Below, one piece after another: positions 11,501-26,500 of a DNA stretch of 64,000 nt. Source of the stretch: Owenia fusiformis (Eukaryota; Annelida; Polychaeta; Sabellida; Oweniidae); contig CAIIXF020000005.1 of the NCBI GenBank assembly GCA_903813345.2, positions 36,271,375-36,335,374 of the forward strand, written 5' to 3'. Both the position numbers and the translations under genes were made by a program. Every line of letters starts with the position of its first letter. Positions within the stretch are counted from its first letter, which is position 1. Under the pieces are notes generated by a model. That model had not been told where the DNA came from, searched no databases, and saw only the letters and a program-made list of their open reading frames with translations.

Positions 11501-14500
11501 GCTTCGATATTGCATAGTGCTCTGGAATTGTTATCATTTGGGGAACTCAACATGAAATTCAGTAATTTCCAATGAAAATCTTACTGATTTTATTGTTGTC
11601 CTTTGCCTTTTTGTGCATTTCATTTGATAGTATTCTTTTCCAATCTCTTTTATATTATTATACCTCGCCAACATCGACTTTTGCTGTTATTCTTTGCCAA
11701 TTTTGAATTTTGCTGTTATCCATTGCCTATTTTAGATTTCATTGTTATCTTTTGCCAATTTCAAATTTTGCTGTTATCATTTGTCATTTTAATTGTTGTC
11801 TTTTTGTTTTATGTATTCCATCGCTGTTATCCTTTGCCAATCTCAAATGTTATTGTTATCCTTTGACAATATCGAATTTTATTGTTATCATTTACCACAT
11901 TTCCAAATTTAAAGCTTACCAGGCCAGACGGTGATGTGGAAATAGAAAGAAATCAACCAGGTACTTCAAAGTCAAAGTTGTCAGACCAGGAAAAAGGTGT
12001 TGAACAAATAAATAATACCAAGAACCATGATGCTGATGTAGATGACAGCTCAAATGTTAATGCTGAGAATGTTGGAGTTAAAGGTCCTGAATCAACTGTT
12101 CATATTGTTGATAATGCAGAGAATACGTCAAGTGACAGTGAAATTGTTGTGAATAAACAAGAAGTAAATGCTGTCATCCATGTTGATGCCCTGATGGAAG
12201 ATCAAGAAACCATTGAATCAACAGGAAAAGGAAGTGGAACAGTTGATGATAACCTCAAAGATGGTGAAGCAAAAGGAAGCGGGACAGATGATGATAATAA
12301 TCTCAAAGATGGTGAAGTTGATGAAGATGGTGCTAAGAACCAGAAAAAAGATGATACAATCAAAGACAATGACAATGCAAAGAGTGGAAACCAGAGGGGT
12401 ATAGAAACCAGCGAGATCAGTAATGTCAAAGATGAGGATAGTGAGAAAACTGGAAACCAAAATGATACAAAGGAGGTCAATAGTGCCAAAAATGATGATG
12501 ATCAGACTGAAGATGATGAAGTCCATGGAGAGGTTTGTTACTGCACTGGACACACGGATCACTGCTTTATCACTGTTATATTGTTAGAATTGTTGTTGTT
12601 CTTACATAAATCCATCCTCCGAACGCAGAGTTCCAGACATCATCCACTAAGTTCCTTCCTTCTATCAATGGAAGAAGGAGGTACGAGTTCTGGAGGCCTG
12701 TGTTCGGAGGATGACATAAATCTATTGTGTTATATAATAGTTATTTCAGTTTATTCAAATATATTCACAAAAGAAACATTGATTGCACATAATCCAAAAT
12801 CAAACTATATATGCTCAGAATTCGGGTTAGTTAGAATATGTTACCTTCATGGAATGATTTTGGGATTATGTGCATTTGTTACCAATGTTTGAAAGCATTT
12901 ATGCATGATGCTAAAATGATCAACTCCTTTCAGCATCGGGAGTATGTGTTAGAGCGTAAAGCTCCATATTCTCCGATTCAATGTCCCACATGCAGCGTCT
13001 CACTAAAACCTATAAAACATGATGCTTTAACACCCAAAGAGGTTCGCCACTATATAAGTCTTCAAATACCAATGTTTCAATAATTATGTTGCATTTATTC
13101 ATCTCACTGATGATTTCGCCATTTTCTGTTGTCATTCGCTTGAGTTGATGTTTTTTATTTGCAGGTTTAGAATTTTGTAAAATAAAGATCAGATAGATAT
13201 CCAGAAGTATAAAATATAACTATGGTGAAATAAAATAAAATAAATCCATAATATTAGTGTAAAAAAATAATTACATGGAATGGAATTGTGTCTTGTTTTT
13301 GATAAATGGAATTAGAATCAAAAGCTATATTTTTCACTAGTAGTATTGTAACGTCTTCAAAGTACAAAATTGAATGAAAATATTGCATACATATATATAG
13401 TTCTAATCACAATGATTTTTAATTTCAGGCATCATTACCTAAACTGAACTTGTCGAAACTCCTCAAGCCGTCTGATGACGAGGAAGATTCCCCACCACCC
13501 AAAAAAGGTAAGTTCAGTTGAGTGGCCTTGATTATCTCGCAATTCTTTTGGCATGCTGGGAATAATAATGAAGTTGTCGCGTTCATTTGAGTATTTTAAG
13601 TACATTCTAGCACGATTTACACATAGCTCATAATTATATTAATTTTTGGTGCAATACACTTTGGATGATCAGAAGATGTATAAGTCGTATTTCTGACAAT
13701 TGTTTTTCTGGATTGACTGTCTTGTCAGTATTTACTGAATGAAATGTTTGATTTTTTTGTCACTATCAGAAGTAGTGACATATTGTTATAGTCTCCAACT
13801 TTTTTGTGTTGACATTTGGTAGTTGGCATTTTGTGTCTGTAACAAATGGCTGGTGGTATCTTGCATGTTGATGCCTTGTCCCTCATTTCTTGTATGCTTG
13901 ATTCAATTTAAACATTGTTTTAATTGTTAAGATTATAAATTATTTGATTTATATTTTTAGATGCCAATTTTGACAGGAATGGAGAAGCTCGTGGCTCAAA
14001 ATCCAAAATCCCTCGCTACGATCCCACCAAAAAACAAAACAATGCAAATAATATCAATAGAACTGACTCAAATGCTAGCGTACAAAGCAGATCAAAATTA
14101 CCCCAACCTGTGGGCAAACCTGGATCCAATTCCTACGTGAACTCTACAAAGACATCTGATATGGGAATCTCCTGGGATAGTAGCGACTCGGAGGCAGAAG
14201 ATAATGATGTCACCATGACTGTAAAAAAGCAAAATCCTGCTATCAAAGTTCCGGAAAAGTCAAAACAAACTAGTGCCCAACAAAAACAGAAAATACAAAA
14301 AGCTGCTGATTCTTGGGACGATGACTCTGAAATGTCCCCAGTTCCTCAAAAACAGAAATTAGCCGTGCCTAAAAAGGCGACAAAACAAATAAGTGATGAT
14401 GAGGAAAGTGATTCATGGGATGATTCTCCACTACCTAGTGGCCGCAAGGAAGGCAATTTAGCCTCTCTTAAGATGCCTCAGTCCAAGGTATACCACAATT

Positions 14501-17500
14501 CTCTGGATTACATTAATGATCAGCATACAAGCAGCATCAGCATATTACAAATTCCAAAATATTGATATGTCTTTCATTTGATTTTTTCAAAAAATTAACA
14601 TTTTTACGTCACTACAAGTGGTGACATATCATTGTTAACTCCAACCTTTTTGTTGTTCTCAGCGCTCAGTGGTTTATGTTCAGTGTCTGTAACAAATGGC
14701 AGGTAGTGAAATTTTGCATGTTAATGCATTGTTTACTTTTGAAGTTGTCATATTTTCCTCCATTCTATTCAAATTAACTTAATTTTTCCGCAACTGTTGA
14801 CATTTAGACTTCATCCCCAATGAAATTATTTCTGTGCCTTGTTCAGTTATTTTCTGTTTTTTTGAAGGTGCCATCTGGAGACAGATTCAATGATTCTGAC
14901 CTACCTCTTGCCAGTAGTACTACTAAGAGTGACAAAGGCAGTAAGCTCAACAAGGATAAACAAAAAGGTAACCATGACAATCATTTTCAGAAATCATCAT
15001 TCTGTAAAGAGGTGCGTGTTTATTTAATCATTTAGAGTTGATTTTGCAGTTGAAGATCACCAAAGTTGCTGGTTGTCATCTATCTGTATTTTGAACTTAA
15101 CTGAAATAATACCATGTTCTATATGTATCCAGAAAAATATTGAATCTATCTGATTGTCTCCTTTTAGCTGCTTCTTTCCTTTTGACATCATTTCTATTTC
15201 ACAATTTGTCCATTTTAGCTGTCCTAGCAGAGCTTGGTCTTAGTGACCTATCAGACGACAGTGATGAATCTCCTTCCCCTGGACGTAAAGGCCGCAGCGA
15301 CAGTGATTGGTCAGAACCTAGCACCCCACACAATAAATATACAGCGTCATTCACAAATAAAGTAAGTAGTTATATGAAATTCCAAGTAGGTCCTAACGAT
15401 TTAATTGTTTGGTCAGTTGATAAAAGACTGGGCAAAAATCGGGGCTTACTACATGGTCATTTTTAGATTTTGAGTATTATGAGCTTTTTTTCTTTCTGGA
15501 TTATTATCTTATTATAAGAAACAAGAGATAATCAGTGTATCTATTCCCACATTTCAGAATACCTCAGGAGCAGCTGCTGCTGGGAAGCGTCAGCCTGCTG
15601 TACAGGAGGTCAGTATATCCAGTAGTACATCTGCTATATCTATTGCATTATGGGAAAATAATCTCAAAGTGAAGTGTATCAAAACTACTGTATTGTGTGA
15701 TTGTTTTCTCATAAGATGAATGATGAAATTGTTAATTATTTTGGAACTATTTTAAAAGTTTGATTACTGTTGTTTACTTAACTAGGTTTTTATTCACTAG
15801 AAGCCCTAAAATCCCACAGTGTAACCATATTCCACCCAAATCAGCTTTCCATGTTTAATATGTTAGTTTGTAAACTCAACTCTGTGATGTCATTGTTACT
15901 GATTTATAATACATTCTTTCCTAGGGATTCTTTAAAGGCTATAAAAGCCAGTATCGTCCCTGGCATATGTACCTGGTAAATATTACTTGGCTAAGACATT
16001 GCATTATGACGCATGTTGTGCGTGGCAATCTCCATACTGCATTTTAAAACCATCTTCAATTGTATGATGAATGGAGGGAAACCTGAACGTGTGAAGATGA
16101 GATGTCTGTTTTGGGTGCATGGGCACTAAAATCATGAAATTGCTTATATGCTGGTGGTACATGGTCTAACAATATTAAATTTCACCATTATTGACACAGA
16201 TATATAGAGCAGCTGCAAGGTGGTGTTTATTCTGAATTTCGGGACATGTTAGTGTCATAACATAAACATCTTTCTCATGGTTGAATGTCCCTAATATGGC
16301 AAAAAATTTTGCAAATGTGCATCGTGTCATTAGAGCCAGGATGGGTGAAATGAAATAATACTAAATAACTAATACTAACTGCATTTGATAAATGGGCTAC
16401 AGGAATCAGAATTTGACAGTGGAGGGGAACAAGCTACTATGGAACAGCCTAGTCACCATAGCAACCAGTCAGTTGACCAATCAGAGCGCTCTAAACGAGC
16501 CTCCTCCCCTCAATCTGACCATGCTTCCACCCCTCATCATGATGAATCTGGTCAGGTGAGAGATCCAAGTTTGGACACTGCACAATATATTTTGTTGATT
16601 GCATTTTGTTGTTTGCATTTTATAGATAGGTATATGTGTTTATTTTGCATGTTTTCAACCAACAGTGCAGCCTGCAGTGATTTGGAGTAACTTACCGTAG
16701 ATGGTGTTTTCTCATAGCTTGCATGTGTGAAAGTAGACATTTTAAATGTTAATGTAATAAGATACCATTGTGTCGCTTAAGGCCCCAAAATTTGAAAATA
16801 TTGTTTTATCATCCAAAAATTAATTTTCATGATAAGCACGATTCAACTGTAGTCAGATTAGATTAGATGTCAGATTTAAACATTATGCAGTAGAAGTCAG
16901 ATATTTATTTATTTATCTTTTATTTGTATCATAGTTTGCATTTTGTGTTTGGTAGTGTTGAAATATATGAAGTATATGTATTTGCCTTTGTAACATATTC
17001 ACATTTATAGTTCTGATGTGTTTATCAATGTAAACCCACACATTATATGTTTTAAAGTGTAACGCGACAAGTTTTTGTGTTTGAGATACAAATGTTTATG
17101 TAATGTGTGTTAGAGTATGAGTTTGTATATTACCTAAAATGGCCTAAAATGTTTATAAAATGTGTGTACAGACAGCATGTTTTTAAATAAATGGGAGCAC
17201 TTTTAATCCATAATTTTTAATATAGACTAATTTTGCTTATAAGATAACATTTTAGCATATCCATAAATTATGCGACATTTTGGGATATTATATTAAAGCA
17301 TTTCAATGAAAATGAATAGTTCCAAACCCTCTATGATCATTATGTTATCTGCATCATTTCTTCAAGTTCAATAGAGCATGGCATAATTCGATCCATTACA
17401 ATTTATTTCTTTTGATAAATGAACACTAACTTTACTTTTCATATTCTTTATCTGATTACTCACATTGTCTTTAATTTGCATGAAATCATTGTTTTATTTA

Positions 17501-20500
17501 TTATTTCATTTATTTATTTCTTATTTGTGTTTGCATGTGCCCAGGTGTCAGAGTTTGACAGTGATGTCGAGGCCGTGGCATCAGCGCAACAGAAGCTTCT
17601 GCAAGGCAGCGAGAATGACCAGGTCCGAATAAAGCTCTGTCTCAATTCAGATAAGGGACCATCTCATATGTTTCACACTGAGTTCTACATGTAATTATGT
17701 CTTTAGTGTGTGGGTTGTAAAAGTTAAAAATCATGTTTATGGTACCCTTGGCTTTGAGAAAAAGATTGAACTCCATGGTGAACTTCACAATGTGAACATA
17801 ATGGAAAATGTGTAGAATTTTGTGTAAAACTTGAGATGACCCCTAATACATGCTATAGAAGAACATGTCAATATGTGAACACCTTGATATCTATAGATTT
17901 AATTCAATGTATCATGATACACATATATCCATTGTACTATTCACATTGCTCTTTAGTTTTCCAAAATTGGGAGTCAATGTTCAAAATTGAATAAAATAAA
18001 TAACGCTTCTTTAGAGGTGTTCACATGTAGCAGTTTTACTGTAACGTAAAATAACGAATGGTCTACAAGTTTAAAGTCATGTTTGAATACCTGAAAACAA
18101 TTTTTTGCATCACATTTATGTAGCTTTCTAATTTGTATAATTTGTCCTTGAGTATTAATTTTTTGATACAGTCACGCACCATTTTGCTTGCAATTCACTT
18201 CAGAAGATTAGTTGGTTTGAAAAATGCACAATTTTTGCGTCACATTAATTTGATTTGCTTGATTTTTATTTGTTACTTGGCTATATGTTTTAATGAGTAT
18301 ATCTTGAAATGTGATGTCGCAGGTTGTATGTTTTTGTAGTCTAACTCAGATTGGGATTCTGAAGATGGTGCTGACGGAGAATTCTCATCACATCCTCCGT
18401 CACTTCCTGCGTCACATTTTGGTGACGTAGCGTCCCAGCAAAGTGACGCGGTATCTGGGAAAAGTGATGCAATTTCACATAAAAGTGATGTAATCTCACC
18501 TGAAAGTGATGTAATTTCACGTGAAAGTGATGTTTTATCACATGAAAGTGATGATATATCACACAAAGGTGACATCAGCTCACATCAAAGTGATTTCATT
18601 TCACACCAGAGTGATGCAATATCATACCAAACTGGAGATGTATCACAATCTGGTTATACATCCCAACAAGAGGTATATGTTATAAATGTGTGCACATGTG
18701 TTATAATTAAGTGCAACATATCGTAATTGTGTGCATATGGATATCAGAATTTTTCACATTCATGCACTGGGGTAGTTCACAAGAAAGTTAGACATACCTA
18801 CTGATCACTGAAACTTTTGTTCACTTTGAAATAGCTAGGATGAGTACACTGAGAGCTGAGAGAGCAACAGTCTAGAGACCTAAAGGTCTTGGGTTCAAAT
18901 CCCATCAAAGTTGAATTATTTTTTCATTAGAACATTGGATTAAAAATTAATGCTAAAATCTTGTGATCAGAGTGTTTCTTTCAATGTGTGCTTGTTATAG
19001 CAGGTCACATGTTTAGGCCTACCCCTGTGCATATGTACCTTCTTATGTATCTTCTTTGTGCTCACTTGTTTGTAGGTTTTGCTCTTTATTCACTATACTC
19101 TGAATCTGTGTATCTGTTCTATAACAGTGTTATATCTCAAAACACTAAATTGTAGTTGGTTAAAGTACTTCACGATACCAAACTGCAGTCAAATGTAGTC
19201 CATCACAACATAAACTGCAGTCAATTGAAGTCCTTCACGACACTAAACTGCAGTCAATGGAAATCCTCCATAACAATTCAGTCAATGCAGTCAAATGTAG
19301 TCTATCACAATATAAATCCGCAGTCAAAGATAGTCCTCATCAACAAACTGCAGTCTTATATAGTCCTTCACAACTACATAAGTTTGCAGACTCTCTTATA
19401 ACTGTTGTTGAGTACCATCTCTAATATTCATCAACTGAAGATCTTTTTCTGCTGAGTGATTGCTTGTTAGTTTAAAGTGAAAACTTTTGTTTCTCTGGAG
19501 TGAAAAGCTTGCTCTACAAATCTTCATAACAACTTTTGTCTGCCATTTCTGTACCACAGAATGTCTCTTACACATGCACAATGTATATGCATGCATACTA
19601 ATATACAAGTAAATAGAATTACTAAATATTCACTTGTAGGTAGTGTGTGAACTAAAAATATTGTTTGACATAACAGGTCTTCCTTGACATAGACTGCGTT
19701 TATTTTATGAGTCATACTTTTTTACATGCAATGATATATTAATGCTTATATTGCACACTGTAATTTTCTATATTATGAATGTTTGCTGATTTTGAGATGT
19801 TAAAGGATTTCAATTTTAATAATATATTATTTTTTAGAAGATTTTTGACACTTGACAGAACATGTATAATATTGAATATTTTAGCACTAAAGTACTTTTT
19901 TCTGGTACTTATATAAAGGCACTTATAGTTTGCATGTCATTTTTTTGTTATCTAGGATTCTCAGGGAGAAAGCGAGTTTGATCGTAGTTCTAATCTACGA
20001 GATACCCCAGGAATTCTGGGAAAGGTACTGTTTTGAAAACTATAATTGTTCAGTCCAGCTAGTGCACTGTATTCTACTAAATCTGTGTACTAACCATCTT
20101 TGTTGTCACAGTTATACTTTTTGATGTCACTATCATACTCAAATATGTCACTTTTACTGTTTGACTTCACCTTTTATTCTAACCTCCCATTACCAGTATA
20201 TGGCACTTTCATTATCTTTGATGTCACATGTGACATCACCGCAGTAACTGTTGATGTCACATTACTGTTTTAACCCTTGATGTCACATTACTGTTTTAAC
20301 CTTTGATGTCACATATTTCTTACACTCTGTTATTCCTAATTAACTACTTTTCTATCCTTTCCAGAAATAATCACTCTATATTTGTGGCATTTGTATTTCC
20401 TAATTATTCACATTTTGACTTTCTTTTCAGCTATACCAATAATGCTAATGTCTTTTTCTAATCAGCACTATGTTCTTCTTTTAAACCTCATTCTAATATT

Positions 20501-23500
20501 ATATGAGATTGTAACATCAGTAAAGATAATTGAAGCATTTTTTAACTGTTACGTTAAGCACAACACTTTTATGCTATGTTTGCTCTGATTTTGTTGGAAA
20601 TGCAGTGATGCGGGGCAATTATATCAACTGTCATTTGTCAACTGGCAATTGTATCAACTGTCAGATAGCCTATCATTGTACCATTAATTATCCTATATCA
20701 CATCATTGTACCAATTGGCCTATACCAATAATATCATCGTTCAAATTGCTCTTTACCATATCATTGTATCAAATGTCAGATAGCCTATCATTGTACCATT
20801 AATTATTATATATCATATCATTGTACCAATTGGCCTACACCAATAATATCATTGTACAAATTGCTTTTTACCATATCATTACCAATTGCCAGATACCCTA
20901 TCATTGTACAAATTGCCCTATACCCTATTATTACCAATTGTCAGATACCCTATCATTGTACAAATTGCCCTATACCCTATCATTACCAATTGTCAGATAC
21001 CCTATCATTGTACAAATCATGTCTTATATCATATCATTGTACCAATTGTCCTACACCTATGGCCCTTTACCCTATCATAGTATCAATTGCCCATTTATCA
21101 TTGTATCATGCCTTATCCAAATTGTACCAATTCTACAAAACCCAACACATATGATTATATTTTTCAGAGCTCTGAGTATGACAGTGATTTGGAAGATGCT
21201 CTCTCTCCTGGCAGACCTGCGCAGCAAACTCCACAAGTAAGTGACCCACCTCACACTTCAACAGTATATTTATATTCATATAGTTATTTTGCATGTACCT
21301 ATATTACTACAAAAGCAAGTTTATTATGAAAACATCCTATGATCACAGGGCTACAAAAAAGGAAAAGTGTTCTACTTGCAGAGGTGTTCCGCTTGTGGAG
21401 GTGTTCCACTTGTAGAGGTGTTCCACTTGTAGAAGTGTTCCACTTGTAGAAGTGTTCCACTTGTAGAGGTGTTTCACAGGTTTCACTGCATTCTGAATAT
21501 TGGAACCTTGCGGTCTGAGAATGTGTCAAAATTGATAATATTATTCTGAAGTGTGGTCATAGATATGTCACCACCACACAAGTGGTGACATATTGTAATA
21601 GTCTCCAACTTTTTGTGGATGGTGTTTGGCATTTGGTTTTTGGCATTCAACATTTGGTGGTGACATTTTTCATGTTAACGCCTTGTTAACAATTGAATAT
21701 CCATAGGATTAAGTGTAGTGCATGCTCTGACGTATTCTTTGCACGTCCATGTTTTGCATATTCATAAATGTTTATTATTATTTGCACATATTATTTGCTT
21801 ATTTGCATGTTATCGTGTCTTGAAATCAATGTGGTGGGAAAGCTTTTACGTGGGAAAGCTTTTATGTGGGATATAGAAAAATGCTTGGAAAAGGCTATCA
21901 GGCTTATGGTATATGAAAATGCAAGAAAAACAGCTGCTCCATTCATAGTGAGAGAATTATGATAAATACTCTAAGAGCGAGGAGGGAAATTCTTAATAAA
22001 TGGAGTATAGTTGGTTTGGCAGCATTTTCAGGTAGAGGGAAGTCTTGGATGAAAATTCTACCTAGGTGATAGCTTCACAGAGTGGTACATAATTCTTTTT
22101 TTTCAGGGGTTAGCCCCCCACCCCCCCAAAACACCCCGCCCCAGAAAATAATTTTTTCATCTTCAATAATTTTAGATATCTTGATGTTTTTAAGTTACAT
22201 ACATAGACATTATATATATGAATCATTTGCAAAATAAATAATGCCAATCACTCCTACAGAATTTGGAAAATACTACAAAGTATGTACCCCAGGGGGCAAA
22301 TTCGTGACCCATTTTCTTACTATTTAGAGCCTCACTTTTCAATCAGACACTGGAAGACATTGAAAAATTTCATGTGAAGTGCCCAGTAGCAGGGCTATAA
22401 GCCCTGAAAGGTTCAAACTAATTGAATTAGTAGGAGCCGAGAAAAAAATTGTTGATTTCTTGAAAATTTTGACATTTTTGAGAGGGGTGATTTTGTGTAT
22501 GACTATAGCTGATGCCTATGGTTTCCAAATCTATTCCTCTTTGATGATAAATATGGTTTTGAAGTATGGAACTAAGATGTAAAAAATAATTAAAATGGGT
22601 TTTAAGGAAGGTTAATGTATAAACAAGTTCAAAATTCAAAGAATTGTACAATATCAGGTCTGAATTTACCAATTTTACGTAAGACCTTGGATGAGCCTTA
22701 GATTTTTTACATCTGTCCCCCTTTGCTGATATTTATGGCTTTGTAGAGTGGAACTAAAATGTACAAAATAATTTAGATGGTTTTTAAGAAGGTTTAAGGA
22801 TTTTAACAAGTTCAAAATTTGAAGAATTGTACAATATCAGGTCTGAATTTACGAATTTCAGGTAAGACCTTTGGTGAGCCATCTGTCCCTCTTTGATGAT
22901 ATTTATGGTTTTGTAGTGTGAAACTAATATGTAAGAAATAACCTAGATGGTGTTGAAGAAGGTTTAAGGAATTTAATGAGTCCAAAATTTGAAGAATTGT
23001 ACAATATCAGGTCTGAAATTACGAATTTAAGGTATGACCTTGGATGACCCTTATGTTTTTATATCTGTCCCTCTTTAATGATATTTATGCTTTTATAGTA
23101 ACGGACTAAAATGTAAAATATAATTTAGATGAATTTTAAGAATGTTAAAGGACTTTAAGGATTTTATCATTCAAATTTTGAAAAATTGTATAATATCCGG
23201 TCTGAATTTACGAATTTCAGGTAAGACCTTTGGTGAGCCATATATTGTTTACATTTGTCCCTCTTTGAAGATATGTAAGGTGTAGAACTAAGATGTAAAA
23301 AAGATGTAAAAAACACTTATGATGGATTTTAAGAAGGTTTAAGGATTTTCACATGTTCAAAATCTTGGCGCATTGTACAATATTAATTCGGCAATTAACA
23401 CTACATTTCAAGTATAACCTTGGTTGGCTCTAAACATTTAGATACAATAATGTATTTTTTCCATAAGAATGGTTACCATTCTTATTATTTTGGGAGAATT

Positions 23501-26500
23501 TTACTTTTTGAATCCATTATTACTTCATCAATTTTTAACACATTGTGAATCTTTTGGGAGATATTGTATTTGAGATTGTAAGGAATAGATTGGTACATGA
23601 ATTGTACATGTTGCTTGTAATTTTGTCACACCCATAGATCTGATTCTGCCTTTAAACTTAACACATCGTGAATCTTTTTGGAGATATTGTATTTGAGATT
23701 GTAAGGAATAGATTGGTACATGAATTGTACATGTTGCTTGTAATTTTGTCACACCCATAGATCTGATTCTGCCTTTAAACTTAACACATCGTGAATCTTT
23801 TTGGAGATATTGTATTTGAGATTGTAAGGAATAGATTGGTTCATGAATTGTACATGTTGCTTGTAATTTTGTCACACCCATAGATCTGATTCTGCCTTTA
23901 AACTTCCTTAAAACCCATTTGAATTATGTTTTACATCTAAGTTCCATACTACTAAACCATATATATCATCATAGAGAGATACATACCTGAAATTCGTTAA
24001 TGTCAGATGATATGATATTGTACAATTTGTCAAGTTATGAACAGGTTTAAAACCTTAAACCTCCTTAAAACCCATCTAAATAATGTTTTACATCTTAGTT
24101 TCATACTACAAAACCATATATGTTATCATAGAGAAATATATGTAAAAAAAAGAATAAGGGCCATTCACAGTTATACCTAAAATTAATAAATTCCAGACCT
24201 GTTATTATACAATTCTTCAATTTTTTATATTGTTTAAACCTTAAGCTTCTTTAAAACCTGTCTAAATTTTGTTTAACATCTTAGTTCAACAGTGAACACT
24301 ACTAAAGCATATATGTCATCGAAAAGAGATAGATGTAAAAACAAAAACATAAGGCTCACCTAAATACCCAATATTCATTAATATCAGCTCTGATATTGTA
24401 CAATTCGCCAAAATTTGAACTTGTTTAAAACCTTAAACTTCTTTAAACCTGTCTAAATTTTGTTTTACATCTTAGTTCAACACTACTAAAGCATATATGC
24501 CATCAAAAAGGGATAGATGTAAAAAACATAATACCTTAAATTCATTAATATCAGCTCTGATATTGTACAATTTGTGAAAATTTGAACTTATTTAAAACCT
24601 TAAACTTATTTAAAACCCATCTTGATTATGTTTTATATATTAGCTCCACACTACTAAATCATATCTATCATCAAAAAAGGATAGATGTTAAAAATATAAG
24701 GGCGAAGCAAGGTTATACTTTAAATTCATTAATTTCAGATCTGATATTGTACAATACGCCAAGATTTTGAACTTGTTTAAAATTTTAAGCTTCTTTAAAA
24801 TCAATGTTAATTATGTTAAACATATTTCCACACAACTAAACCAAATATATCATGAAAGCGGATAGGTGTTAAAATCATATGGGCTAACCAAGATTATACT
24901 TGAAATTCTTTAATTTCAGATCTGATATTATACAATACGCCAAGATTTTGAACTTGTTTAAAATGTTAAGCTTCTTTAAAATCGATGTAAATTATACATA
25001 TTTCCAAACAACTAAACCAAATCATGAAAAGGGGATAGGTGTTAAAATCATATGGGCTAAACAAGGTTATACCTGAAATTCATTTATTGTAGACCTGATA
25101 TTGAACAATTCTTCAAATTAAAATCCTTAAACCTTCTTAAAATGCATCTAAATTATTTTCTACATCTTAGTTCCACACTACAAAACCATACATATCATCA
25201 AAGAGGGATAGGTGTAAAAAAATATAAGGCTCATCCAAGGTCTTACCTAAAATTTGCAAATTCAGACCTGATATTGTACAATTCTTCAAATTTTGAACTT
25301 GTTAGAATCCTTAAACCTTCTTAAAATTCATCTAAACTATATTTTACATCTTAGTTCCATACCATAAAACTATAACTGTCATTAAAGAGGGACAGATGTG
25401 AAAAATAAGAGTCGTCCAAGGTCATACCTATAATTCGAAAATTCAGACCTGATATTGTATAATTCTTTAAATTTTGGACTCATTAAAATCCCTTAACACT
25501 CTTCAAAACCATCTTAATCATTTTTAACATCTTAGTTCCACATTACAAAACAATAAATATCATCAAAGAGTGACAGATGTAAAACATAAGAGCCATCCAA
25601 GGTCTTACCTGAAATTCGTAAATTCAGACCTGATATTGTACAATTTTTCAAATTTGGAAGTTGTTAAAATCCTTAAATCTCTTAAAATTCATCTAAATTT
25701 TATTTTACATCTTAGTTTCACACTATAAAACCATAAATATCATAAAAGAGGGAAGGATTTAAAAGACATAAGGGTCATCCAAGGTCATACCTGAAATTCA
25801 TAAATTCAGACCTGATATTGTACAATTCTTCAAATTTTGGACTCATTGCAATCCCTTAACACTCTTCAAAACCATCTAAACCATTTTTACATCTTAGTTT
25901 CAAACTACAAAACAATGCATATCATCAAAGAGTGACAGATGTAAAAACATAAGAGCCATCCAAGGTCTTACCTGAAATTCGTAAATTCAGACCTGATATT
26001 GTACAATTCTTGAAATTTTAAAAATCCTTAAACCTTCTTAGAATTCATCTAAATTATATTTTACATCTTAGTTCCACACTATAACACCATAAATACCATC
26101 AAAGAGGGAAGGATTTAAAAGACATAAGGGTCATCCAAGGTCATACCTGATATTCATAAATTCAGACCTGATATTGTACAATTCTTCAAATTTTGCACTC
26201 ATTTAAAATCCTTAAACTTTCTTCAAATCCATCTTAATTATTTTTTACTAATTAGTTTCACACTACAAAACCATACATATCATCAAAGAGGGACAAATGT
26301 AAAAAATATATGGCTCATCCAAGGTCTTACCTGAAATTCGTAAATTCAGACCTGATATTGTACAATTCTTCAAATTTTGAACTTGTTAAAATTCTTAAAC
26401 CTTCTTAAAACCTATCTAAATTATTTTGTACATCTTAGTTCCATACTACAAAACCATAAATATCATCAAAGGGGGACAGATGTAAAAAATCTAAGGCTCA

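Noticed and set aside
11603-11914. Open frames upstream of exon 10 (Phe/Leu/Ile-rich)
   Set aside because: Pyrimidine-rich imperfect repeat of 'ctgttatcctttgccaat' in the intron; the coding part begins at the acceptor before 11915.
18841-18918. Functional tRNA gene
   Set aside because: The B box is good but stems do not pair and no acceptor stem is found; kept only as a SINE-like fragment.
20530-21240. Overlapping plus-strand open frames of 64-139 codons rich in Tyr, Cys and Pro
   Set aside because: Produced by the 52-bp intronic tandem array; all three frames look alike and none has coding character.
23528-23881. 117-codon minus-strand open frame of three similar 41-residue units
   Set aside because: It exists only because the 123-bp tandem unit is a multiple of three; it lies at the centre of a repeat element with no splice or start context.
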